The notes: generated by a model from the letters alone, not told the origin. Counted from the stretch's first letter, positions 37,693 to 46,546 are shown. The stretch is DNA of 64,000 bases from Candidatus Hydrogenisulfobacillus filiaventi (GCA_902809825.1 LR778114.1:2232001-2296000), one strand, 5' to 3'. Numbers and translations are program-made.

Positions 37693-39615
37693 ATGGAAAT
37701 GAAGGGGGCCCGCCGGCGGGGCCTGGCCATGACGGCGGCCATCGGGGTGTTGTTCACCCTCCTGGGGGCCCGCTACTGGGACCTGCAGGTGGTGAAGGGC
37801 GCTCATTACCATGCCCTGGCGGAGCAGGATGTGCTCCGGCGCCTGCCTATCCCCGCCCCCCGCGGGAACATCGTCACGGCCGACGGGGTGACGGTGGCCA
37901 CCTCCCAGCCGGCATGGAGCCTCTATTACCTGGACCGCAGCCGGCCTATGCCCAAGGGGGAGCTGGACACCCTGGCCCGCTACCTGGGCAAGAACCCGGC
38001 TGCCATTGCGCGCTTCATGGCCCATCAGGAGCGCATCACCTACTCCTACGACCCGGTGTTGGTGGACCCCGACCTCACCCGGCGCCAGATCACGGCCATC
38101 GAGGAGAACCTCTCCGCCCTGCCCCAGCTCCGCATTCAGCCCACCCCGCAGCGGTACTACCCCTACGGGTCCATCATGGGCAATATCCTGGGATACGTGC
38201 AGGATATCAGCCCCCAGGAGTATGCCGCCCTCAAGCGCTACGGATTCTCCGCCAACAGCATCGTGGGGGTGGCGGGGTTGGAGTATGAGTACAACCTCTA
38301 CCTGCACGGGCACGGGGGAGGGGAATACGCCGAAATCAACCGCCAGGGGCAGCTGGTGAAGCTGTTGGGGCATTCCGTGCCCCGGCCCGGCGACACCCTG
38401 CATCTGACCATCAACTGGCGGCTGGAAGAGACGGCGCAGAAGGCGCTGGCCCTGGATATGCACACCATCCAGACCACGCCGGTAGGGGGATTCCGCGATC
38501 CCAAGGCCGATCAGGGCGCGGTGATCGCCATCGACCCCAACAACGGGGACATCCTGGCCATGGCCAGCCTGCCCACGTACAACCCGGAAAGGCTGGTGCC
38601 GGGGACCCGCGGGGAGGCGGCCTACGCCGCCACCCACCTCATGAGCGGGCAGGACCAGATGAACCTGGCCATCAGCGCCCGCTTCTCCCCCGGTTCCATC
38701 TTCAAGCCCATCGTGGCCGTGGCGGCCCTGGCTTCGGGAGTGGTGACGCCCAGTACGGTCATCTTCGACCCCGGGTACTTTCCTAAGGATCCCCGTTTTC
38801 ATAACTGGTACGCCCCCGGGTTCGGCGACCTCACCATCACCCAGGCCATTGCTCTGTCCGACGACACCTTCTTCTACACTTTGGGCTATCTGCTGGGCAT
38901 CCAGCGCATGGACCACTGGTTCGACCTGTTCCTGCTCAACCACCGCACCCATATCGACCTGCCGGGGGAGGCCCGCGACCTGGTGCCCAGTCCCGCCACC
39001 CTCCAGGCCACCCTGGGGGTGCCATGGACGTACGGGTACAACCTCCTGACCGCCATCGGCCAGGGCATCGACGGCTTCACCCTTGTCAACCTGGCGCGGG
39101 CGGAGTCCGCCATCGCCAACGGCGGCACCCTTTACTGGCCCCATCTGGTGTCCGCGATCACCACCCCCTCCGGCCGGGTGGTCAAGCAGTTCGGGCCGGT
39201 GGTACAGGGGCACGTGCCCGCCCCGGCGGCGGTGTTTCACACCGTCCACCAGGGCATGGAGATGTCCGCCCAGGATCCGGAGCCGAAGCCCGGCATCGCC
39301 ATCAGCGGCACCGGCTACGGGGCCATGAAGGGCATCCCCATCCCGGTGGCCACCAAGACCGGCACCGCCCAGGTCTACAAGAAGGCCAACAATTCCTTCT
39401 TCATCACCTACGCCCCTATGCCCCATCCCCGCATCCTGGTCATTGTCTACGTGAAGGGCGGCATCTGGGGCGCCAATGCCGGTTTCGTGGCCCGCGCCAT
39501 CTACGACCAGTATTTCAAGCTGCAGGACCCGACTGCGGGACAGCTCTTTGACAGCACCTTCGGGGTCAACACGCCCTGGCCGTTCTCCTACCACCCGGCC
39601 CCCAAGCTGCCCTGA
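37693..39615 (+). CDS. Class B penicillin-binding protein (PBP2/MrdA-like transpeptidase)
   Basis: 640-residue membrane-anchored D,D-transpeptidase of cell elongation or spore wall. One N-terminal membrane helix (TAAIGVLFTLLGARYW) is followed by the PBP dimerisation domain (PAPRGNIVTADGVTVATSQP). The transpeptidase domain has SxxK as SPGSIFKP, SxD as LSDDTFFYTLG, and KTG as ATKTGTAQV. Length and motif order fit MrdA rather than FtsI. The gene is transcribed alone and converges on the aldo/keto reductase gene, whose stop is 4 nt away. Confidence 0.92.
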   Translation: MEMKGARRRGLAMTAAIGVLFTLLGARYWDLQVVKGAHYHALAEQDVLRRLPIPAPRGNIVTADGVTVATSQPAWSLYYLDRSRPMPKGELDTLARYLGKNPAAIARFMAHQERITYSYDPVLVDPDLTRRQITAIEENLSALPQLRIQPTPQRYYPYGSIMGNILGYVQDISPQEYAALKRYGFSANSIVGVAGLEYEYNLYLHGHGGGEYAEINRQGQLVKLLGHSVPRPGDTLHLTINWRLEETAQKALALDMHTIQTTPVGGFRDPKADQGAVIAIDPNNGDILAMASLPTYNPERLVPGTRGEAAYAATHLMSGQDQMNLAISARFSPGSIFKPIVAVAALASGVVTPSTVIFDPGYFPKDPRFHNWYAPGFGDLTITQAIALSDDTFFYTLGYLLGIQRMDHWFDLFLLNHRTHIDLPGEARDLVPSPATLQATLGVPWTYGYNLLTAIGQGIDGFTLVNLARAESAIANGGTLYWPHLVSAITTPSGRVVKQFGPVVQGHVPAPAAVFHTVHQGMEMSAQDPEPKPGIAISGTGYGAMKGIPIPVATKTGTAQVYKKANNSFFITYAPMPHPRILVIVYVKGGIWGANAGFVARAIYDQYFKLQDPTAGQLFDSTFGVNTPWPFSYHPAPKLP

Positions 39616-39618
39616 GCC

Positions 39619-40467
39619 TTATCCCCAGGCCAGGGCCCACTCCAGCCATTCCGGATCCACCGGCCGCTCCAGGGCGCTCACCGCCTCCTCCAGGTGGGCC
39701 AGGTTGCGGGTGCCCACCACCAGCGCCGCCACCGAGGCATGCCGGCCGGCGAAGGCCAGGGCCAGGGCCTCCAGGGCCTGGTAATCATGGCCGACCAGTT
39801 CCAGATAGGGGTCGACTTGCCCGGCTTCCTGGGGATGGGTCGGCAGCAGGTCCCGGGCACGGGGGGTCAGCCAGCCCCGGGCCAGCGGACCCAGGATGAG
39901 CGCCCCCACCCCGCCCTGGTCCGCGGCGGTCAGCACCTCTTCGGCGCGCCGGTCCAGGAGGTGGTAGGTCACCGCCACCACCGCCACCCCCGGTTCCTCC
40001 AGCAGCGGCTGCAGACGGGCGGGGTCGTGCCCGGCTGCCGGTGACACCCCCACCGGCCGCCGCCATCCCCGGTCGGCCAACACCTGCAGGGCGGCCCGCA
40101 CCTCGCGGGGGCCCGTCTCCGGCCCGCAGTCGAGGAGGAGCAGGTCGGGTTCCCGCCCCAGGCGCCGGCTGCTGGCGGCCAGGGAGGCCGGCAGGCCCGG
40201 GCCGGGCGAGGCGCGTGTCACCAGCAGCACCGGTTGCGGGACCCCGCTCAGGGCCCGGCCCAGCCGGCTTTCGCTGTCCCCGTACGCGGGGGAGGTCTCA
40301 AACAGGGTGACGCCGGCAGCAGCCGCTCCCCGCACCAGGGCCGCTGCCGCCTCCGGCCCCGGCGGGGCCCGCCGGCTGCCGATGCCGCTCTCCATCCCCA
40401 GGCCCCGGGTGCCAAGCCCCAGGCGGGGGACCACCAGGCCGGTGGTCCCCAACGGCCTCCGTTCCAT
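39619..40467 (-). CDS. Aldo/keto reductase-fold protein with altered catalytic residues
   Basis: 282 residues with an AKR-like layout: RRPLGTTGLVVPRLGLGT at the N-terminus and GTRNLAHLEEAVSALERP at the C-terminal cofactor region. The usual tetrad Asp-Tyr-Lys-His seems mostly replaced: FETSPAYGDSE (Glu for Asp, Tyr kept), LVTRASPG (Arg for Lys) and DLLLLDCGPE (Asp for His). It may be a non-catalytic or altered relative. GGAGGAAG precedes the ATG. Confidence 0.78.
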   Translation of the reverse strand: MERRPLGTTGLVVPRLGLGTRGLGMESGIGSRRAPPGPEAAAALVRGAAAAGVTLFETSPAYGDSESRLGRALSGVPQPVLLVTRASPGPGLPASLAASSRRLGREPDLLLLDCGPETGPREVRAALQVLADRGWRRPVGVSPAAGHDPARLQPLLEEPGVAVVAVTYHLLDRRAEEVLTAADQGGVGALILGPLARGWLTPRARDLLPTHPQEAGQVDPYLELVGHDYQALEALALAFAGRHASVAALVVGTRNLAHLEEAVSALERPVDPEWLEWALAWG

Positions 40468-40599
40468 ACCTGCTTCCTCCTCCGGGATTCACTGCGTACC
40501 GCGGGCCGGGCAGGCAGACCGGCTTGCATACCACGGTAACCGGCCGCGGGCCGGACACGTTAAGGGCCACAGAAGACCGTACGCAGGGAGGATACCGCC

Positions 40600-40719
40600 A
40601 TGAACCATCACGATCCGGCCGCCGACATCGTCGCCACCGTACTAGGAAGCCTGGCGCTGGTGACCGTTTTCCTGGCCGCCGGTCATCCCCTCATCTCCCT
40701 GCTGACCGGGCTGGGCTAG
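40600..40719 (+). CDS. 39-residue single-pass membrane microprotein (unknown)
   Basis: Small ORF with a strong ribosome-binding site (GGGAGG, 8 nt before ATG). It encodes MNHHDPAADIVATVLG, then a hydrophobic stretch of about 22 residues (SLALVTVFLAAGHPLISLL), ending TGLG. It converges on ispDF, and its TAG and the ispDF TAG share the palindrome CTAG (40716-40719). Coding status rests on the ribosome-binding site and membrane helix only; I know no family for it. Confidence 0.5.
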   Translation: MNHHDPAADIVATVLGSLALVTVFLAAGHPLISLLTGLG

Positions 40720-41939
40720 GAGGCTACGGCCGCCAGCTCCACCAGGGCCAGGGCCGCGATGCCTTCCTGGCGCCCGGCAAAGCCCAGACCGTCGGTGGTG
40801 GTGAGCTTCACCGAGACCGCCGCCGGGTCCACGCCCAGGGCCGCCGCGAGCCGTTCGCGGATGGCCTGCCGGTAAGGGGCCAGCCGCGGGGCCTGAGCGA
40901 CCAGGGTGGCATCCACCCGGGCCGTCTGCCAGCCGGCATCCTGCACCCGGTCCAGGATGCGGGCCAACAGGGTGAGGGAGGCCGCCCCCCGCACCCCAGG
41001 GTCGTCGGGCCGGAACCACTCCCCCAGGTCCCCCCAGGCCAGCGCCCCGAGGATGGCATCCATGACCGCATGGGTGAGGACATCCCCGTCGCTGTCGCCC
41101 GCGAGGCCGCGGGTATGCGGGACCGTCACGCCGCCCAGCACCAGCGGCCGGCCGGCCACCAAGGGATGCACGTCGAGTCCCTGCCCCCACCGCCGCTCGC
41201 CCGGCCCGGCCACCCCCAGAGCGGCGGTTACCCACGCCAGGTCGGCAGGGGTGGTCACCTTGCGATTGCGGGCCTCGCCAGGCACCAGCTGCACGGGATA
41301 CCCGGCCCGTTCCAGCAGCTCGGCGTCATCGGTAGGGTCCCGGTCCAATCCGGCCAGCGACCACCGGGCGTCCGCATCCCGCCACCAGCCGGCGCGCACC
41401 CCCTGCGGAGTCTGGGCGGCCGCCAGCGTCCGCCGGTCCACGGTCGCCGCCACCTGCCCCTCCCCGCCCCGCAGCTTGATAGTATCCGCCAGGTCCACCA
41501 CCGGCACCGCCGCCCCGGCCGCACGGGCCGCTGCCGCCACCCGGCTGATGAGGGCGGCGTCCGCCAGAGGGCGGGCCCCGTCATGAATCAACACCACATC
41601 CGCCGGGTCGAGGCCGCGGGCGCGCAAGGCCTCCATCCCCGCCCGCACGGACCCGTGGCGCTCGGCGCCGCCCGCCGTGACCGTCCAGTCCGCGGCCCAC
41701 CCCTGGTCCCTCAGCAACGCCTGCGCCCGGTCCACATCCCCGGCCGCGACCACCAGCACCCCGCCGGCCAGGCCCAGCCGCCGGTCCTGCCAGGGCCGCA
41801 GGGTGTGCACCAGCAAGGGGACCCGCCCCACCGGGATCCAAACCTTGGAGCCCGGACTGCCCATGCGGCGGCTGGTTCCCGCCGCCACCACCACCGCCCA
41901 GAGCCGGCCCGCCCCGGCCGGTCCTGCCTGCCCCTGCAT
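40716..41939 (-). CDS. ispDF: Bifunctional IspD/IspF (MEP pathway)
   Basis: 407-residue fusion for isoprenoid synthesis. The N-terminal IspD (cytidylyltransferase, about 1-235) has AVVVAAGTSRRMGSPGSKVW, LIHDGARPL and EARNRKVTTPADL. The C-terminal IspF (cyclodiphosphate synthase, about 245-405) has GQGLDVHPL (metal Asp and His), DVLTHAVMDAILGALAWGD and TTTDGLGFAGRQEGIAA. The loop usually read GHSD reads GDSD. ATG 41939 has GGAGGG upstream. Fused IspDF occurs in several bacterial groups; in Bacillus the two are adjacent genes at this same locus. Confidence 0.94.
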   Translation of the reverse strand: MQGQAGPAGAGRLWAVVVAAGTSRRMGSPGSKVWIPVGRVPLLVHTLRPWQDRRLGLAGGVLVVAAGDVDRAQALLRDQGWAADWTVTAGGAERHGSVRAGMEALRARGLDPADVVLIHDGARPLADAALISRVAAAARAAGAAVPVVDLADTIKLRGGEGQVAATVDRRTLAAAQTPQGVRAGWWRDADARWSLAGLDRDPTDDAELLERAGYPVQLVPGEARNRKVTTPADLAWVTAALGVAGPGERRWGQGLDVHPLVAGRPLVLGGVTVPHTRGLAGDSDGDVLTHAVMDAILGALAWGDLGEWFRPDDPGVRGAASLTLLARILDRVQDAGWQTARVDATLVAQAPRLAPYRQAIRERLAAALGVDPAAVSVKLTTTDGLGFAGRQEGIAALALVELAAVAS

Positions 41940-41967
41940 AGCTGCCCTCCTGTGTCCGTTCCCGGCC

Positions 41968-41973
41968 ATTATA
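41968..41973 (-). promoter_or_regulatory. -10 box upstream of ispDF
   Basis: Consensus TATAAT on the minus strand, 28 nt before the ispDF start, directly after the yacL terminator. No clear -35 (the expected position lies in the terminator stem). Confidence 0.4.
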
Positions 41974-41975
41974 GC

Positions 41976-42011
41976 CAAAAAGGGGCCCTTCCCCCCAGGG
42001 GGGAAGGGCCC
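41976..42011 (-). terminator. Strong Rho-independent terminator after yacL
   Basis: A 14-base inverted repeat GGGCCCTTCCCCCC / GGGGGGAAGGGCCC almost without a loop (the loop will open to about 5 nt), followed by CTTTTTGG on the minus strand. Confidence 0.9.
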
Positions 42012-42026
42012 GGCCGGCCGGTCCGC

Positions 42027-43136
42027 CTAGCGGGCCTCGCTGGCCATCATCTGCTGCTTGAGTTTGGCGAAGATCATCCGTCCGGCCGCGGTCTGCAGGA
42101 CGGAGGTGACCAGCACGCCTACCGTCTGGCCCACAAACTTGCGGCCGCCGTCTACCACAATCATGGTGCCGTCATCCAGGTAGCCGACACCCTGGCCGGC
42201 CTCCTTGCCGTCCTTGATGAGGTGGACCACCATCTCCTCGCCCGGCAGCACCACCGGCTTCACGGCGTTGGCCAGCTCGTTGATGTTGAGGACCGGTACC
42301 CCTTGCAGCTCGGCCACCTTGTTTAGGTTGAAGTCGTTGGTGACCACCTTGCCGTCCAGCAGCTGCGCCAGCTTAAGAAGCTTGGAATCCACCTCCAGGC
42401 TGGGGTCGGGATCCCGCTCATAAACCTGAACCGGCACATTCAACTCGCGCTGGATGCGGTTCAGGATGTCCAACCCGCGCCGGCCCCGGTTGCGCTTCAG
42501 CACATCAGCCGAGTCCGCGATGTGGCGCAGCTCCTCCAGCACGAAGCCGGGGATGACCAGCGGCCCCTCCAGGAACCCAGTCTGGCAGACGTCGGCGATG
42601 CGGCCGTCGATAATTACGGAGGTGTCCAGCACCTTCGGCTTGGCGCTTTCCGCGCTGGTGCGCGCCTTGCGCGGCAGCCAGGTCTGGGGCCGCAGCAGCT
42701 CCTCCTTCTTGCGCACGGCGACGCGGAAACCGAGGTATCCCAGCCCCACGGTGAGCGCCACCCGCAGCACGGTGCCGAGCGGCCCCAGGCCGCCCAGGTC
42801 CACTCCCACCAGGAATGCGACCAGCAGGCCCACAATCAGGCCCAGGGCCCCGCTGAGCAGGTCCTGGGTGGGAGTGCGCTGCAGGCGGCTCTCCCCCCAA
42901 TTGATCGCCTGGCGTGCCCCTGCGATGAGCATGGGGCCGAAACCGAACCCGAGCACCCAGCCCAGGACGGTACCCAGGATCAGGATAACCGCCGTGCGCA
43001 GGGTAGGATTGAGTGCCCACCCCTGCACGGCGAAGAGTGCGTTCAGCTGCAGGAGGTTCTGAAAGGCCAACGTAAAGCCCAGCAGGGCGCCCACGCCGGC
43101 CACCACCTGCCGCAATGCCTTGCCCAAACCGGCCAC
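42027..43136 (-). CDS. PIN/TRAM-domain membrane protein (YacL-like)
   Basis: 369-residue protein. Four N-terminal hydrophobic segments (about residues 8-145) are followed by a PIN nuclease-fold domain with acidic residues in [14 protein letters not shown] and [10 protein letters not shown], and a C-terminal TRAM domain ([20 protein letters not shown]). The set matches YacL, next to disA in Bacillus. PIN domains are usually metal-dependent RNases, but YacL's target is not established. It has a GTG start at 43136. The 43137-43325 gap holds a GTGGCGC/GCGCCAC hairpin and no gene. Confidence 0.9.
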   Translation of the reverse strand: MAGLGKALRQVVAGVGALLGFTLAFQNLLQLNALFAVQGWALNPTLRTAVILILGTVLGWVLGFGFGPMLIAGARQAINWGESRLQRTPTQDLLSGALGLIVGLLVAFLVGVDLGGLGPLGTVLRVALTVGLGYLGFRVAVRKKEELLRPQTWLPRKARTSAESAKPKVLDTSVIIDGRIADVCQTGFLEGPLVIPGFVLEELRHIADSADVLKRNRGRRGLDILNRIQRELNVPVQVYERDPDPSLEVDSKLLKLAQLLDGKVVTNDFNLNKVAELQGVPVLNINELANAVKPVVLPGEEMVVHLIKDGKEAGQGVGYLDDGTMIVVDGGRKFVGQTVGVLVTSVLQTAAGRMIFAKLKQQMMASEAR

Positions 43137-43325
43137 CCCCTGTCGCCCGGGACTGCCCTCCTTGTCCTGGCAGTCCTTCCAGAATCAGTGTCCCCTGGTG
43201 GCAGGGCCGCCATACGCTTGCCGGTCCCCCGGATACAAAAGGGGGGAATGAGTGCATGTGGCGCCTTGCGCGCCACTACGGTCATCATAGCATAGGTTCC
43301 ATGAGGCCTAGATGAAATTCGGCGT

Positions 43326-44339
43326 TCAGGGGGTCAGGGTTTCGGCCGCGCCTTCATGCAGCTCCCGCCAGATGAGGCGGGCCCGTTGGGGCCCGATGCC
43401 CTCGATGCGGTCCAGCTCGTCGGGGGCAGCCGCGCGCAGGCGGGGCAGGGTACCGAAGTGGCGCACCACGCGCTCAATGAGCGCCGGCGGCAGCCGCGGC
43501 ACCTGCTGCAGCGCCCGCCATCCCCGCGGCACCGCCAGCTCGTCGGGTCCGCCGTAGCCCAGCCGCCGTTCCCATTCTGCAGGGTCCCAGGCCCGGGAGG
43601 GGCCGGGGGCCGGTACCGGCGCCTCCGGGTCGACGGCATAATCCTTCCACAGGGCCTCCCAGGCCCGGCCGGGGGGCGGGAACTCCTCCAGCTGCAGGTC
43701 GATGAGGTGTCCCTCGTCCCCCAGCTCGAGCACATACCCCCGAATCTCCTCCCGGATCCGGATCACCAGGGCCAGGCGATGCAGCACCTCCACCACTTCC
43801 CGGATGGGCACCGGCCCTTGCAGCTCCGCCAGCGTGAGGCGCCGGGCGGCGGCATGCCACAGGCGGTCGTAGCGGTTGAGGGAGGCCAGGGCCTGGTTTG
43901 CCTTGGTCAGGATGTAGCCAAGGTCATGCAGAAGGTACCGTTCGGTGCCCCGGTACAGGGAGACCAGGTTGCGCCGCTGGGAGATGGCCACCACCAGGGC
44001 GTCGGTGGAGCGGGCCACCCGTTCCGCCGTGCGGTGGCGCATCCCGGTCTCGTTGGACAGCAGGGTCTGCGCGGGCAGCAGCTCCACGTTGGCGGCGCGG
44101 ATGCGCCGGACATCGGCATCCAGCAGGATGGCCCCGTCCATCTTGGCGAGCTCGTAAACCAGGCCCGCCTGGAACGGTACATCCAACCGGAAGCCTCCGT
44201 TGACGATGGCATCAATGTCGGGCTCCCCGCCCACCACGATGAGGGCCCCGGTATGGGCCCGCAGGATGTTCTCGATCGCTTCCCGTAGGCCGGTGCCCGG
44301 CGCCACCTTGGCCAGCGCCGCCAGCATCTCCTCCGACAT
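43326..44339 (-). CDS. disA: DNA integrity scanning diadenylate cyclase DisA
   Basis: 337-residue enzyme making c-di-AMP from two ATP while scanning DNA. The DAC domain holds the DGA motif (AKMDGAILLD) and the RHR motif (NETGMRHRTAERVA). A helical linker and a C-terminal helix-hairpin-helix DNA-binding domain (DELDRIEGIGPQRARLIW) follow. ATG 44339 has GGAGGTGG upstream. It follows radA by 22 nt, as in Bacillus, where RadA modulates DisA. Confidence 0.96.
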   Translation of the reverse strand: MSEEMLAALAKVAPGTGLREAIENILRAHTGALIVVGGEPDIDAIVNGGFRLDVPFQAGLVYELAKMDGAILLDADVRRIRAANVELLPAQTLLSNETGMRHRTAERVARSTDALVVAISQRRNLVSLYRGTERYLLHDLGYILTKANQALASLNRYDRLWHAAARRLTLAELQGPVPIREVVEVLHRLALVIRIREEIRGYVLELGDEGHLIDLQLEEFPPPGRAWEALWKDYAVDPEAPVPAPGPSRAWDPAEWERRLGYGGPDELAVPRGWRALQQVPRLPPALIERVVRHFGTLPRLRAAAPDELDRIEGIGPQRARLIWRELHEGAAETLTP

Positions 44340-44361
44340 CGCCGCGCCACCTCCGCCGCCC

Positions 44362-46546
44362 TCAACCCTCGAGACCCAGCAGGGCCAGGGCTGCCTCCAG
44401 CCGCTGCGCCCGATGGACCCCCAGCGCACCCGCCACCTCCGGATGCCGCCCGGGCACCAGCGCCCGCCGGAATCCCAGCACCTCCGCCTCCCGCAGCCGT
44501 TCGGGGATGCGGGGGACCTGCCGCAGGTCGCCGGTCAGGCCCACCTCCCCCACCAGCACCCAGTCGGCCGCTACCGGCACCGCCCGCACACTGCTGACGG
44601 CCGCCGCGGCAATGCCGAGGTCGATGGCCGGATCCTCCACATTGACCCCGCCGGTGATCTTGAAGTAGGCATCCATGCCGGCGGCGGCAATGCCGGTCAC
44701 CCGTTCCACCACCGCCAGCACCAGGGCCACCCGGTCCGGGTCCATGCCGGTCACCACCCGCCGCGGCGGTCCGGCCGCCCGCACCAGCAGGGCCTGCACC
44801 TCCACCAGCAGCGGCCGGCTGCCCTCCAGCGCGGCCACAATCACCGATCCGGCCGCCCCCTGGGGCCGCTCGGCCAGCAGCAGACGGGAGGGATCGGGCA
44901 CCGCCTCCAGGCCGTCTCCGTTCATCGCGAACAACCCGAGCTCGCTGGTGGAACCGAAACGGTTCTTCACCGCCCGCAACATGCGAAGCGCATGCTGACG
45001 ATGACCTTCAAACAGGAGCACCACATCCACCAGGTGCTCCACGACGCGTGGGCCAGCCAGCGCTGACGGACAATGCCTTCATCCCGGGATTAGGATGGCC
45101 GGGAAGGCCAGTACGCTTCCGCCCCCTCACAGACCCAGGGCCGTCCCGGGCCGCACCAGGGCAGGGCGGCCAGCTGGGGCGGCACCGGGAGCCGGCGGCC
45201 CCGGGCCCGCCAGAGGCGGGCCAGGAACGGCCAGGCGGCCGCCGGCACGGTCTCGGCCAAGGTCCGTTCCGGACCCGCCAGGAGGCCCAGCAGGGTCAGG
45301 GCCTCCTCCAGCGCCAGGTCGGCGGCGGTGCCGTCCGGCAGGCGGACGGCGGCCCAGGCCAGGGCGGCCAAGGTGCGCGGGCCCAGGCGCCGGAAGAGGT
45401 CCAGCCCCGCCTGCAGTCCGCGATCCGGCTCCCAGCGCAGGCGGCCGCCCGCCTCCAGCCCCACCACCGCAAACCCGCGGGTCCATTCCCCGGCTTCCCC
45501 GCCCAGCACCAGCAGGGGCGCCGGTTCGGTGGAGGCCAGGAGGGCCCCGCCGCGGAACGGCAGCAGCAGGGCCGGCACCTCGTGCTGCCAGCAGTAGCGC
45601 ACCAGCTTCAGCCAGGGCTCGACCGCCTCCAGGCGCTCCAGCCCGGCGTGACCACGGCGGCGGGCCAGCTTCTCGGCCCGGGCCGCCAATCCCAGGAGCC
45701 GGGCGTATTGTCTCTGAGGATCCGGGGGACTTGCGGGGGTCATCCCGCCCACCTCCGTTTCCTGCACATCGGGCCGCCCGGCCGGGGCTTACGCGCCGGC
45801 CGGTTCCCGGCGGGACAGGCCTTTCATGCATACAGCCCGGTGTTTGCCGCCCGGTTGCCCTAGGCGGCGGGCCGCTTCGACCCTTCCTTAGTAACGTGGC
45901 CCACCACGATCACCGGGGTTTCAGGACCGCCGTCCGCCCCCTTGGCCAGGCGCATGAGACGCGCGGCCACCTCCCGCACCTGCCCTACGCTGCCGGGAGC
46001 GGACTCCAGCCCCGGGTGGTACACCGTCTGCAGGGAGTCGACCACCACCAGACGCCAGACCTGCTGCCGCACGGCCGCCGTGACCGCATCCAGATTGGAT
46101 TCCGCCAGCAGGTAGAGCCCGGACCCGTCCGCTCCCAGGCGACGCGCCCGCATGCGCACCTGGCGCAGGGACTCCTCACCGCTCACATAGAGCACCGGGC
46201 CGTCCCGGCTCAAGGCCGCCGCGACCTGCAGCAGCAGGGTGGACTTGCCCACCCCGGGGTCCCCGCCCAGCAGGATCAGGGCCCCCGGCACCAGGCCGCC
46301 ACCCAGGACCCGGTCCACCTCCCCGAGGCCGGTGGGCAGGCGTTCCTCCTGCCCGCCGTCTCCCGCCGCCGCCGGGACCACCGCTGCCGCGGGCAGGGCG
46401 GCGGCCGGCGCCGCCGGAGCCAGCGTTTCCTCCACCATGGTGTTATAGCCGCCGCAGCCCGGGCAGCGGCCCACCCAGCGGGGCTGGGTGGTGCCGCACA
46501 CCTGGCAGACGAAGCGGCGTACGGTGCGATGCCTGCCTTCGTTCAG
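44362..46546 (-). CDS. radA: DNA repair protein RadA, split by a group I intron
   Basis: RecA-like branch-migration helicase. Exon 1 (45880-46546) has the C4 zinc finger (FVCQVCGTT and GRCPGCGGYN), Walker A (GGDPGVGKSTLLLQ) and ends GHVTKEG plus the first base of a Ser codon. Exon 2 (44362-45062) resumes SLAGPRVVEHLVDVV, then RadA motif AVKNRFGST and the LonC-like domain (GGVNVEDPAIDLGIAAAAV). Joining them gives 455 residues, the family length. Without splicing, exon 1 stops five codons into the intron. Start: no ATG/GTG/TTG precedes the zinc finger; CTG 46546, 9 nt after GGGAGG, is my best guess. Confidence 0.9.
45063..45879 (-). ncRNA. Group I self-splicing intron in radA
   Basis: 817 nt. 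Exon 1 ends in U (45880) and the intron in G (45063), as group I requires. P1 is exon GGGU with intron GCCC (45872-45869), with U-G at the cut. P10 is intron AGCG (45876-45873) with exon CGCU (45062-45059). P3 is CCGGGCG (45854-45848) with CGCCCGG (45705-45699). P7 is GACAAU (45712-45707) in a CAGAGAC context with AUUGUC (45074-45069) in UGAAGGCAUUGUCC. P8 is UCCUGGGAU (45697-45689) with AUCCCGGGA (45090-45082). The S element is nearly that of the Azoarcus tRNA intron. P9 seems absent. I have not assigned P4-P6. Confidence 0.88.
45090..45743 (-). CDS. Intron-encoded protein of unknown family
   Basis: 217 codons inside the radA intron, same strand. The ATG has GGAGG 8 nt upstream, and the TAA sits at the edge of the P8 3' strand, so most of the ORF is the P8 loop. 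Codons about 8-18 coincide with the P7, P3 and P8 5' strands. By position a homing endonuclease is expected, but I see no HNH, GIY-YIG or clear LAGLIDADG motif. Residues 124-139 (TLAALAWAAVRLPDGT) followed by LALEEALTLL faintly recall a LAGLIDADG helix. It could be a decayed or new endonuclease, or an unrelated passenger. Confidence 0.6.
   Translation of the reverse strand: MTPASPPDPQRQYARLLGLAARAEKLARRRGHAGLERLEAVEPWLKLVRYCWQHEVPALLLPFRGGALLASTEPAPLLVLGGEAGEWTRGFAVVGLEAGGRLRWEPDRGLQAGLDLFRRLGPRTLAALAWAAVRLPDGTAADLALEEALTLLGLLAGPERTLAETVPAAAWPFLARLWRARGRRLPVPPQLAALPWCGPGRPWVCEGAEAYWPSRPS

Noticed and set aside
43220-43290. Hairpin GTGGCGC/GCGCCAC before yacL as a terminator
   Set aside because: No uridine run on either strand follows.
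45127-45831. Plus-or-alternate-frame ORFs within the intron
   Set aside because: Arginine/proline/glycine-rich shadows without ribosome-binding sites; only the 45090-45743 frame has one and a balanced composition.
45063-45879. Intein in RadA
   Set aside because: The insert is not in frame (stop codon five codons in), its length is not a multiple of three, and no Cys/Ser start or His-Asn end is present.
45063-45879. Group II intron or insertion sequence in radA
   Set aside because: No GUGYG start or AY end, no domain V, no transposase, no terminal inverted repeats or target duplication beyond the 2-base CG ambiguity.
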